Shown: positions 7,968 through 15,921 of the stretch, piece after piece
Numbering within the stretch: the first letter of the stretch is position 1
Layout: each line of letters starts with the position of its first letter
Source of the DNA: Promethearchaeota archaeon Loki_b32
GTDB taxonomy: Archaea; Asgardarchaeota; Lokiarchaeia; Sigyniarchaeales; SOKP01
Assembly: GCA_005223125.1 (NCBI GenBank)
Contig: NJBH01000025.1
Span: forward strand, 1-55,678
Reading direction: 5' to 3'
Length of the DNA stretch: 55,678 nt
The notes under the pieces: generated by a model
Database searches by the model: none
Seen by the model: only the letters and a program-made list of their open reading frames with translations
Told to the model about the DNA's origin: nothing
Translations under genes and position numbers: made by a program

Positions 7968-10867
7968 AAATCGATCTTACACCAGACTCAGAAACGAAAG
8001 TACAGTTAAGAAGACCTCAGATAGGTGCGATACATTCCATAGCATCATATTTCACGAGAAGTTTAGAAAGAAATGATTTGGATCCTGCAATTATCGTTTT
8101 ACCAACAGGTAGTGGAAAAACTGCAGTTTTAGTATTATCACCTTTTTTATTGAAAGTAAAAAGAGTATTGATAATCACTCAAAGCCAAATTGTCAGAAGA
8201 CAGATTTTTAGAGAATTTAGTGAATTACTATTATTAAAAAAGTTGAAAATTTTACCAGAGAACATGCCATCTCCAAGAGTATATGAATTAGATAAAATGC
8301 TTAAATCTGAGAAACAATGGCAAGAATTAATGAAGAATGACGTTATAATATCTACACCTGCTTGTATTAGTCCGCAGTATAAAAAAATTTACCAGGCACC
8401 CAAAGAAGCATTTGATTTGATTTTATACGATGAAGGTCATCATTTACCAGCTATAACTTGGTTTGGTATTTCCAATTATTTCGATAGTATGGAAATATTA
8501 TTTACTGCAACTCCATTTAGGAATGACAAAAAAAGTATTTACGGAAAAATTATATATGAATTTACTATAAGTGAAGCCTACAAAGACGAGATTTTTGGAA
8601 ACATCAATTTTATTCCTGTAGAAGTATCATCAATAGAACCCAACGATATCGATGTTGCAATTGCGAAAAAAACAGAAGAAATTTTTAAACAAGATAGGGA
8701 TGACGGATATGAACACCTAGTCCTAGTTAGGTCTTCTAAGATTGAAAAATCAAAAGAATTACTTGAAATATATAACAATAATACTGATTTATCTCTAAAA
8801 TTGATAAATAGTCAGCATTCACAAAAAACTGTCCAATCAATATTAAAAGAACTTCAAGAAGGAAAAATAGATGGTGTAATTGCTGTTGATATTATGAACG
8901 AGGGGGTTGATATCCCCAATCTCAAAATTGCTGCAATTCATTCTACATATAAATCCTTGAGCATCTTGCTGCAATTTATAGGAAGATTTGCAAGAACTGG
9001 TCATGAGAAAATTGGTGATGCGAAATTTATCGCAACTCCACAGAATGTGACTATAAATGCAATCGACTTATACCGAGAAGACAAGAAGTGGCAAGAAATA
9101 ATTCCTAAACTGTATGATAGCAAGATTCAAGGAGAGGTGAAGTTACGTGATGATATTTATTCATTTAATGCAATTGAAATTGAAGGGGTCACTCTTGATG
9201 AAACAATTACAAGACTTTCATTATTTGAGTTTAAACCGAAAAAACATGTGAAAGTTTACCAAATTGAAAATACGGTAGATTTACAGGCTAATTTAGAGCT
9301 AAAGGGATGGTCAATCGTTAAAAAGGATTTTAGCTCCGAATTGTCTTGCGTAGTATTTCTTATTAAAAGGATAGAAAAACCAAAATGGGCAACAACAAAT
9401 ATTCTTAGTAATATTGAATATCAATTAATTGTAATTGTTTATTTTGAGGCAACAAAACTTCTTTTCATTAATTCTTCCATTAAATCAGATTTCATCTATG
9501 ATTATATTGTTGAACAAATATCAATTGGAGGATATTACACATTATCTACGAACGAAATAAATAGAGCTCTAACATATCTAGAATCTCCAGAATTCTATAA
9601 TATAGGAATGAAAAGAAGAACTTTTGGAACTAGTTCAGAATCTTATCGGATGATAACTGGACCAAGAGTTGAAAATGCTATAAAGAGTAACGATGGCTAT
9701 GCGTTTGAGAGGGGTCATGTTGTTGGCAAAAGTCGTTCTATAGGAGAGAATAATACACTAGGTGTTAGTAGTTCATCTAAAATTTGGACTAGTGGTCGTG
9801 GTTTAATCCCTGAATTTGTTGATTGGTGTCATATATTTAATGATATCTTGTCAGATAATACCATTGATATTGATACAGGTACAAATTTAGATAAAATAAA
9901 AACCGGAAGTAGATTATTAGAGATACCTAATAATGTAGTTGCTGTAAATTGGAATGATGAGATCTACAAACATACTGCATTAGGAAAATATGAGATTTCT
10001 GGAGAATTAAAGGAAATCAACTTACTAGATTTCTCACTTGAAGTAATTGATCAAGATGATGATGATGACAGTATTCAATTTGAAATCAATAATAACGAAA
10101 TAGAATGGAAATGCTATTTTCGTTTACAATCGCCATTATTTATTCAAGATAATTCAAACCCAAGAATTTTAATTGAATTCAATGAACAAGAATGTGAATT
10201 GTTAGAGTTTATTAAATCTTATCCAGTACAGTTCTATACTAGAGATTTATCAATTATAACTGGAAATAATATTAGTAAAATGCCCTCAATTAATGAGAGT
10301 TATGACACTAGAAATATTGATACAATGGATTGGGATAATAATAATGTCGATATTACTTCAGAAGAGATTGGATCTTCAGAAGATGGATTATCTATCCAAG
10401 AATTTTTACTTAACTATTATCATGGATCCTCAGAAATTGTATTCTTTGATCATCGTAAAGGAGAAATTGCTGATATACTCCTTTTTAATATGAATCAAAG
10501 AAATGAACTTTTAATTGACTTCATTCATATCAAAAGTTCTTCTCAATCTAATCCTGGTCAAAGAATGAAGGATGTTGATGAATTAATCGGTCAAATATTA
10601 AGATCAATTAAATGGACACAAATTGAAGACCTAATTTCAAGAATTGAATACAGAATGGAGGGTAGTAGTTATTTTTATCACGGAACTTTTGATGAATTAA
10701 AAGAATTAAAAGAAAATTATGATAGCGTTACATTTCGAATTATAGGAGTACAACCAGGTCTTTCAAAAAATAGATTGAACGATCGCGTTTTAATTCCATT
10801 TCAAGCTTTATCAGTTTTTGTATCTTCATTTAATATCGAATCAGTTAAATTACTTATTTCTGAATGA
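7940..10867 (+). CDS. SF2 (DEAD/DEAH-type) helicase with extended C-terminus (975 aa)
   Basis: A RecA-like core carries Walker A PTGSGKT (residues 55-61), Walker B DEGHH (164-168), motif III TATPF (189-193) and, in the second lobe, EGVDIPNLKIA and QFIGRFART (motifs V and VI). The remaining 600 residues resemble restriction- or defence-type helicases; a segment near residues 830-860 (GEIADILLF then LLIDFIHIKSS) might be a degenerate PD-(D/E)XK nuclease, but this is weak. The only possible start among ATG, GTG and TTG is TTG 7940, because TAA lies directly upstream and no other start occurs before the core. It overlaps the divergent finger gene by 28 bp. Likely role: ATP-driven DNA or RNA remodelling, possibly in defence. 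Confidence 0.75.
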   Translation: MSYFQKNYSKIDLTPDSETKVQLRRPQIGAIHSIASYFTRSLERNDLDPAIIVLPTGSGKTAVLVLSPFLLKVKRVLIITQSQIVRRQIFREFSELLLLKKLKILPENMPSPRVYELDKMLKSEKQWQELMKNDVIISTPACISPQYKKIYQAPKEAFDLILYDEGHHLPAITWFGISNYFDSMEILFTATPFRNDKKSIYGKIIYEFTISEAYKDEIFGNINFIPVEVSSIEPNDIDVAIAKKTEEIFKQDRDDGYEHLVLVRSSKIEKSKELLEIYNNNTDLSLKLINSQHSQKTVQSILKELQEGKIDGVIAVDIMNEGVDIPNLKIAAIHSTYKSLSILLQFIGRFARTGHEKIGDAKFIATPQNVTINAIDLYREDKKWQEIIPKLYDSKIQGEVKLRDDIYSFNAIEIEGVTLDETITRLSLFEFKPKKHVKVYQIENTVDLQANLELKGWSIVKKDFSSELSCVVFLIKRIEKPKWATTNILSNIEYQLIVIVYFEATKLLFINSSIKSDFIYDYIVEQISIGGYYTLSTNEINRALTYLESPEFYNIGMKRRTFGTSSESYRMITGPRVENAIKSNDGYAFERGHVVGKSRSIGENNTLGVSSSSKIWTSGRGLIPEFVDWCHIFNDILSDNTIDIDTGTNLDKIKTGSRLLEIPNNVVAVNWNDEIYKHTALGKYEISGELKEINLLDFSLEVIDQDDDDDSIQFEINNNEIEWKCYFRLQSPLFIQDNSNPRILIEFNEQECELLEFIKSYPVQFYTRDLSIITGNNISKMPSINESYDTRNIDTMDWDNNNVDITSEEIGSSEDGLSIQEFLLNYYHGSSEIVFFDHRKGEIADILLFNMNQRNELLIDFIHIKSSSQSNPGQRMKDVDELIGQILRSIKWTQIEDLISRIEYRMEGSSYFYHGTFDELKELKENYDSVTFRIIGVQPGLSKNRLNDRVLIPFQALSVFVSSFNIESVKLLISE

Positions 10868-11074
10868 CGGAGATAAAGGTAAAGGCTCCGTTCCGCTGAA
10901 ATGTCACAACCAAATGTGAGAATGTTATTAATTAAGATGAATATTGTTCCTACAATTGATATTCGCAAAAAATATGTCTTGATGGATCCGCATATAAAGC
11001 TTCCGCCCTCTAAATTATAAATTCTTCGTCTAAAGGATTGTTGCGCTTAAATTCTTCGTACTCTGTATTTCTGG
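10868..11074. other. Gene-free start of a G+C-rich patch
   Basis: No convincing gene is seen. A 39-codon plus-strand reading frame (10901-11020) has no recognisable motif. The composition changes soon after the helicase stop, with CCGTTCCGC and CTTCCGCCCTC blocks unlike the flanking DNA. On the minus strand a 24-residue acidic tail (ending PLDEEFII, stop at about 11018) could belong to the following gene through a frameshift. Confidence 0.4.
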
Positions 11075-11386
11075 CTATTCTTTTGTTGCTTTATTTATGA
11101 TGTGTTCGATTTCCACTTCAAATCCTACCACCTTGTAGGGGTTATGTCCCTTTTTAAACGTGCCTTCTTTCCAATTCCACCAATTCTTTTCAAGCCTATG
11201 AGAGCCTAAATTCCAAACTTCAAGGTCTTCAATACCTTCTAATATCTGAAATACCCGATACCCTCTCGCGCCTTGCTGCAAAATAGCCAAGAACTTTTTA
11301 AGAATTTTTACGCCTTCTGAATATTCCTCCACGCTCATAAGGTTATTCGATGCTTCCGTTGATTTAAGATTTATCGTTACAACCAC
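11075..11386 (-). CDS. Hypothetical protein (103 aa) in G+C-rich patch
   Basis: A mixed alpha/beta protein with an aromatic-rich centre (LEKNWWNWKEGTFKKGHNP), not recognised. It overlaps the end of the RecA-like fragment by 10 bp on the same strand, so the two were probably one operon in their source genome. The region has about 42% G+C against about 30% around it, which suggests transfer. A reading frame just beyond its stop encodes a plausible protein tail, so a frameshift near 11080 is possible. Confidence 0.45.
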   Translation of the reverse strand: MVVTINLKSTEASNNLMSVEEYSEGVKILKKFLAILQQGARGYRVFQILEGIEDLEVWNLGSHRLEKNWWNWKEGTFKKGHNPYKVVGFEVEIEHIINKATKE

Positions 11387-11670
11387 GAGTCTAAGATCTG
11401 GTTCTTTACAGGGTGCTTCATTCTTCGCTTTGGTTTTCTGGGGAAATATCGCTTTTGAGTGGTTTCGGGAAGGAACGGGTGTTGAACCAGAGAATACAAC
11501 ACATAACGCTCTAAGGTTTCAATAGATGCCAATACGTGTCCGAAATGAGAGAGAATCTTTCCGCTCGTAGGTCTAAACTCCGAATTTGGGTGCATCGGCG
11601 CAGATATTAATATCAAGGGAATTTGTTGCTTCAAGCACTCCTTTAGTCCGCTAATGGCGTGCAGAAGCAC
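11377..11670 (-). CDS. C-terminal fragment of a RecA/RadA-superfamily ATPase, 5'-truncated
   Basis: The sequence PTSGKILSHFGHVLASIE, followed by YSLVQHPFLPE, resembles the C-terminal core of RecA/RadA/KaiC-like ATPases, in which a Gly-Gly loop, a His-Phe strand and a final 'HP' strand recur. The reading frame continues upstream of the GTG start (FRVLLHAISG) to about 11697 and then loses similarity, at the same point where the divergent MutL fragment begins. The Walker A and B part is missing. The family call is tentative; the truncation at a shared breakpoint is the main observation. Confidence 0.4.
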   Translation of the reverse strand: MLLHAISGLKECLKQQIPLILISAPMHPNSEFRPTSGKILSHFGHVLASIETLERYVLYSLVQHPFLPETTQKRYFPRKPKRRMKHPVKNQILDSWL

Positions 11671-12978
11671 CCTAAACGTTTTTTGCTCGTAATTGGGAGT
11701 TTATATGTTTTCGTCGATGAAGGTAGATTAAAAATTATCTATCAGGAGGGACGAAAAAAGATTGCGAAATTTATGGAACCCTTTGATTTCAAGGAAGATG
11801 AGAACAAATTCCGAATAAATGGTTTATTAGGGCATCCTCAAATCGCTAAAAAAAACAGAACTTATTCAAGTCTATTTATTAATCAACGCTATATTATTAG
11901 TGATGTCTTATTTAGAGCTATAAGTGAAGCTTATGAAGGAACTTTAATGGTGAGTAAATACCCTTTCTTTATTATATTTCTTGAGCTTGATCCCTCTGTT
12001 ATTGATTTCAACGTTCATCCAAAGAAACTTCATGTTAGATTCGAAAAAGTGGATTCAATTTATAATAAAGTTTATAATGTTATCAAAGGTTTTGTGGAAG
12101 ATAAATTTATTATAAAAGAGGCAAAATATATATCCGCTGAATTACATGATTTTATACCTAAAGAAGAGAAAAAATTTGCCGAAATTACAGAAACTATAAC
12201 AGAAATTCGAGAAAAAGAAGTTAAAGATATCAACTCAACGCAAGAACTGCCAATATTACCTGAAGAAAGTGTACAATTAAACTTAGATGATCAAGTAATT
12301 AGAGATAAATCAAATAAAAAATTACCTCCTGAGGCATTTTTACGGGGTAAGTATATTATTTCAGAAAATTTTCCAAAGCTCCGTTTAATCTCTCATACAG
12401 GTCAATTAAATAATAAAATTTATGTAGTTTTAGAGGGTATTAACGAAAATAATGAAGAGGGCTTATTTATTTTAGATCAACATGCAGCATCAGAACGGAT
12501 AAGTAAAGAAAAATTCTTGGATGCGTTTGAAACATCAAAAATGAGTAAGCAAAAATTAATATCTGCCTTAAAAATTGAAGTATCTCCAAGTGAAAGGATA
12601 TTTTTAGATTCTAACTTACGTGAAATCCAAAAGTTGGGATTTAGTTTTGAATACTTTGGAGGAAATACATTTATTTTGAGAGAAATTCCTACAATCATGG
12701 GAAAACTTCCAAATATAAATATCATAAAAGAAATAATTAGTGATATTTCTAAAATTGGCAAGGATAAAAGTTTTTCAGATATGAAGGAAGAAATTATTAA
12801 CTATTTATCATGTCATAAAAGTATTAGAGGAGGGGATGATCTCTCCTTAAAAGATATTAGAGGATTATTGACTGAATTAGCGGAATGTAAAGATTCATAC
12901 CATTGCGCTCATGGAAGACCTACTTTAAGATTTTTCTCTTATAGAGAATTAGATAAACTATTTAAAAGAATAGTATAA
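11659..12978 (+). CDS. mutL: DNA mismatch repair protein MutL, 5'-truncated
   Basis: MutL links mismatch recognition to strand incision. The fragment contains the end of the GHKL/transducer region (SLFINQRYIISDVLFRAI, then DPSVIDFNVHPKKLHVRF, the conserved NVHPxK loop) and the complete C-terminal dimerisation domain with LDQHAASERI (the QHAxxER site) and CAHGRPT near the end. The C-terminal DQHAxxE and CxHGRP signatures are those of MutL with metal-dependent endonuclease activity. The N-terminal ATPase domain, about 200 or more residues with the ATP-binding motifs, is absent: MutL-like sequence starts near 11695-11705, directly beside the cut RecA-like gene. The GTG at 11659 is therefore an artefactual start. 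The protein would lack ATPase activity. Confidence 0.85.
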   Translation: MQKHPKRFLLVIGSLYVFVDEGRLKIIYQEGRKKIAKFMEPFDFKEDENKFRINGLLGHPQIAKKNRTYSSLFINQRYIISDVLFRAISEAYEGTLMVSKYPFFIIFLELDPSVIDFNVHPKKLHVRFEKVDSIYNKVYNVIKGFVEDKFIIKEAKYISAELHDFIPKEEKKFAEITETITEIREKEVKDINSTQELPILPEESVQLNLDDQVIRDKSNKKLPPEAFLRGKYIISENFPKLRLISHTGQLNNKIYVVLEGINENNEEGLFILDQHAASERISKEKFLDAFETSKMSKQKLISALKIEVSPSERIFLDSNLREIQKLGFSFEYFGGNTFILREIPTIMGKLPNINIIKEIISDISKIGKDKSFSDMKEEIINYLSCHKSIRGGDDLSLKDIRGLLTELAECKDSYHCAHGRPTLRFFSYRELDKLFKRIV

Positions 12979-13000
12979 TAAAAATTAAAATTATTCATTC

Positions 13001-13267
13001 CTATGCTTTTGAAAAAGCAATACCATCAATTCCTTGGATACCTTCAATTTGCCCAAATAATTCTTCAAGTTTATCTGTTCCTCCCCATTCTTCAGGATAT
13101 CTTACTCGAACTCTAGCTTTTTTCAAACCAAAAGCTATAGGTAATATCTCATATGTTTCTATAGCGCATATATCAGGAAGAACATTTTTTAACTTATCAA
13201 CAAATTTCTCAAAGTTTACATCGATATCTTCTGGAACAACATCAATTAACGCAATAAAATCTCCCAT
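13001..13267 (-). CDS. ef1b: Translation elongation factor 1-beta
   Basis: This is the archaeal EF-1beta (aEF1B), the nucleotide-exchange factor that reloads EF-1alpha with GTP. The 88-residue length is typical. Diagnostic segments are YEILPIAFGLKKARVRVRYP in the middle and IEGIQGIDGIAFSKA at the end, close to the eukaryotic eEF1B C-terminal domain (PIGYGIKKL). It is preceded, on the same strand and 58 bp away, by the small zinc-ribbon gene that accompanies it in many archaea. The gene converges with the mutL fragment. Confidence 0.93.
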   Translation of the reverse strand: MGDFIALIDVVPEDIDVNFEKFVDKLKNVLPDICAIETYEILPIAFGLKKARVRVRYPEEWGGTDKLEELFGQIEGIQGIDGIAFSKA

Positions 13268-13325
13268 ATTAAATAACTCTTTTTGAACTTATTCTAACGA
13301 CTTGAAAAGTGTTTTTCTCCTTCCT

Positions 13326-13502
13326 CTAAGGGCCTTCGAAATCGCAACGGAGACATCTATAAATTTTACCCATTTCTCTACACCGCTCACATCGCCAAAT
13401 TGTAACATCTCCACAAGAAGGGCATGGAAAATGAACGGCGCCTTCATACGGGGCTATAGGACGTCCACAACCGAAGCAAACGTTCTTTTTAAATGTACTC
13501 AT
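13326..13502 (-). CDS. Small four-CxxC zinc-ribbon protein (HVO_2753-like, DUF1610), 58 aa
   Basis: This short gene begins MSTFKKNVCFGCGRPIAPYE and has four CxxC pairs (CFGC, CPSC, CERC, CLRC), the hallmark of the small archaeal zinc-ribbon protein usually encoded just before EF-1beta. The pattern VHFPCPSCGDVTIWRCERC is highly conserved. The stop is TAG at 13328-13326, and 58 bp separate it from the EF-1beta start, indicating an operon. Proteins of this kind are ribosome- or translation-associated by gene context; the haloarchaeal homologue is a two-zinc protein. The G+C content of the gene is higher than its surroundings, as expected for the Cys/Gly/Arg-rich protein. Confidence 0.9.
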   Translation of the reverse strand: MSTFKKNVCFGCGRPIAPYEGAVHFPCPSCGDVTIWRCERCREMGKIYRCLRCDFEGP

Positions 13503-13747
13503 TGATATATCATCACTGCTTTATCAAATCTTAGATTTTAAAATCTATTATAACTTTAATTATTTTTGGTTTTAAAAATTGAACCAAAATGAAATTTATT
13601 GCTTTCTTTTAAGTGATTAACTGGTTTATTTAAATTATTTTATTCATTATAGAAAGAACAAGTAAATTAAATTTTAAATTGATAAACACCTTAATTTGCA
13701 TATAAATTAACAAATGAAATAAAAATACACCTTTAAAGAGAACTGCG

Positions 13748-14278
13748 ATGCCAGAAAATAAAGTGAAGAAATACTTCAGACTTATTGAAGCATGGGCTTG
13801 GTGCGATATATGTGATGACATGATAGCACTCAGAATAAATAAGGAAGAAATAATTGATGGTCTTAAGATGGGAATTTATATGAAAGAATATAAGCATTCT
13901 AACCAATCTCCGGACGTTGAGGATCCTGATGATGTTTCAGGAAACGAACATACAATCTATGTTTATATAAATGATAATTATGATATCACCGGTGTAAAAG
14001 CTTTTTTTGGAGAATCTCCTACTACTGAGGAAATAGGGGCTCAAACTATTCAAGAAGGTGGTGAAGTGAGAATTCCGATTGTAGTAAAAGAGATCCCGCC
14101 TATGGCTGTTCAATTTGGGATGTTGAATAAAGACCAATTTAAAGTTCTAAAAATATGTGATGGAATGAATACAATTGAGCAAGTTGCCTCAATAGCGCAG
14201 ATGAGTGTAAAAGATATCGAAAAAATGATGGAACAGCTCAGAAAAAAAGGTTTGGTTAAAGTTATAAAAAGAACATAA
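13748..14278 (+). CDS. Winged-helix domain protein with N-terminal CxxC (176 aa)
   Basis: The N-terminal part has AWAWCDICDDMIALRINKEE, a single CxxC that could belong to a metal site or a dimer interface. The middle is beta-rich. The last 50 residues (FKVLKICDGMNTIEQVASIA, then MMEQLRKKGLVKVIKRT) read as a winged helix: helix, turn, recognition helix, wing. Asgard genomes carry many such proteins near small GTPases, and a GTPase gene lies convergently just after it. I cannot name the family; a regulatory or adaptor role is a guess. Confidence 0.65.
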   Translation: MPENKVKKYFRLIEAWAWCDICDDMIALRINKEEIIDGLKMGIYMKEYKHSNQSPDVEDPDDVSGNEHTIYVYINDNYDITGVKAFFGESPTTEEIGAQTIQEGGEVRIPIVVKEIPPMAVQFGMLNKDQFKVLKICDGMNTIEQVASIAQMSVKDIEKMMEQLRKKGLVKVIKRT

Positions 14279-14358
14279 AAATCTTTTTATTTAATTCGCT
14301 AATTTTAAATTCTATTGTTATGTATAATAGATTAATTTTAAGTGGTAAAATAATGGTG

Positions 14359-14889
14359 TTATTTGTTCTCTATCATTTTTTTTGCTATAGATTCAAATAT
14401 CTCTTCCACATTCTCACCAGTTTTGGAAGAGCATTCAAGATAACCATGTAATTTATATTTATTTACTAACTCGATTGCCTCTTCAATTTGTACTGATCTA
14501 TTATCCTCGAGGTCTGATTTCCCTCCAACCATAATAATTGGGATTTCAATTTGTGATTCCGCAACAAAATATTCGAAAATTGATAACCAATCCTCAATTT
14601 CTTTTACACTTGAATATCGCGTAATATCAAACATAAAAATTCCTCCATCTGCTCCCTTTGCAAAGCTAGGTAAAAGAACTCTGAACCGTTCTTCTCCCGC
14701 AAAATCCCATATTCGAAGTGTGATTTTTTTACCCTCAACTGTCACGTTTTTAATACTGAAATCCGCTCCAATTGTCATCTTAATATCTTCCTCGAAGATT
14801 TTAGTCACAAATCTCCTTATCATTGTTGTTTTACCGACACCACCAGCTCCAAAAATGCACAGTTTGAAAGCTAACTTTTGTGCTATATT
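14359..14889 (-). CDS. Ras-like small GTPase without a standard start codon
   Basis: The protein binds and hydrolyses GTP and acts as a molecular switch. Motifs in order: G1 FGAGGVGKTT (encoded at about 14857-14828), G2 TIGADF, G3 WDFAGEERF, G4 GGKSDLE (Gly replaces the usual Asn of NKxD) and G5 ECSSKTGEN. The first ATG (14823) lies after the P-loop, so it cannot be the real start. The frame is open to 14889 but contains no ATG, GTG or TTG there, only AUA/AUU-type codons. Either a non-standard start is used or a small indel hides the start. A GTG in another frame (about 14897) supports the indel view. Related to the Rab/Arf/Rag-like GTPases abundant in Asgard archaea. Confidence 0.8.
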   Translation of the reverse strand, partial: NIAQKLAFKLCIFGAGGVGKTTMIRRFVTKIFEEDIKMTIGADFSIKNVTVEGKKITLRIWDFAGEERFRVLLPSFAKGADGGIFMFDITRYSSVKEIEDWLSIFEYFVAESQIEIPIIMVGGKSDLEDNRSVQIEEAIELVNKYKLHGYLECSSKTGENVEEIFESIAKKMIENK

Positions 14890-15141
14890 TTAACACCTTG
14901 TTTGAGATAGAAAAATTATCGTTGTAATCTTTAAATATTTTTTTAAAACTAAAGTAATTTAATTTTTATTATTTATTTTATTTATTTTTTATGTTCTTTA
15001 AGGATATATTATAGTTTTTGCTTATTCTTGCAAAAGCTTATTGGGATAATTTATCCTAAAATATAATGAATTTGATTTTAGATAAAAATTTTATATTTAA
15101 GAACGTAAATTTTTGAAAGTAAGAGCCAAATTGAATGAACC

Positions 15142-15570
15142 TTACTTGATGATATCGGTTATAAAGCACGTTTCAATTATCTTAATTCCCATTATTTGTG
15201 ATATTTTATCCTCTATTAACGGATTAAATTTTTCTATTGACTCAATATCAACTTTCAAAAGTAAACCACAATCACCTGATAACCGCCAAATATTTGAAAT
15301 TTCCTTAATATTAATTAATTCTTTCAATATCCTTTTGATCTCCTTGAAATCAGGTTCAATTTTAATGGTTGCGTAAAGTTTTTGCTTTAAATCAATTTTA
15401 TAATCAATAGTAAATTTCTTTATTATGCCCTCATCAACAAGTCTTTTCACACGTCTTCTAACTGTTGCTTCTGTTTTCTGCACACTTTTGGAAATATCAT
15501 TATAAGAGATTCTACCGTTTTCTTTAAGTATATCCAAAATTTTAAGGTCAATTATATCCATTTTGGTCAA
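15142..15570 (-). CDS. Lrp/AsnC-family transcriptional regulator
   Basis: The N-terminal helix-turn-helix is classic: MDIIDLKILDILKENGRISY, then ATVRRRVKRLVDEGIIKKFT. It is followed by a RAM-type ligand-sensing domain (LYATIKIEPDFKEI and LSGDCGLLLKVDIE). The length of 142 residues is typical. Such regulators sense amino acids or related metabolites and act locally or globally. The nearest metabolic gene is dihydrolipoamide dehydrogenase, divergent and about 350 bp away, a possible target. The start follows a Met-Thr-Lys-Met pair; the second Met is also possible. Confidence 0.85.
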   Translation of the reverse strand: MTKMDIIDLKILDILKENGRISYNDISKSVQKTEATVRRRVKRLVDEGIIKKFTIDYKIDLKQKLYATIKIEPDFKEIKRILKELINIKEISNIWRLSGDCGLLLKVDIESIEKFNPLIEDKISQIMGIKIIETCFITDIIK

Positions 15571-15921
15571 ATCGAAAAAATTCGAGATATTAAATTCAAA
15601 AGTTTATATGATTCTAGTTTTAGAATATGATGTTTCATTTATTAATTCATTGTTACTGATAAGGATATACAAAAATAGAGAGTATTTTAAAAAGAACAAT
15701 AAACAGAGTTATCTATTTTTCTAAAGTTAGGATTTCTAGTTATTATTGGATATTTAACAAATAAATGATCGAAATTAGTATTTAAATGATCTAATTTTAA
15801 AAAAAGATTAATATTTTGAATATTTTTATAACATAGAAGAATTTTAAATTAAAATTATTTTTAAATTTTATAGTTCTAAATTTAATTTGAAAAATAAAAT
15901 ACAATTATTATTGATGATAAA
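15571..15921. promoter_or_regulatory. Divergent upstream region of lrp-like gene and lpdA
   Basis: A 350-bp gene-free stretch, very AT-rich. It must carry both promoters. Candidate TATA-like runs are TTTAAAATATT-type blocks near 15680-15690 and ATTTTTATAAC near 15822. No hairpin or clear operator palindrome is seen. Confidence 0.3.

Noticed and set aside
10901-11020. 39-codon plus-strand frame after the helicase
   Set aside because: No motif and no clear ribosome binding site; not enough to call a gene.
12477-12761. 94-residue minus-strand frame inside mutL
   Set aside because: It is antisense to conserved MutL sequence and has no features of its own.
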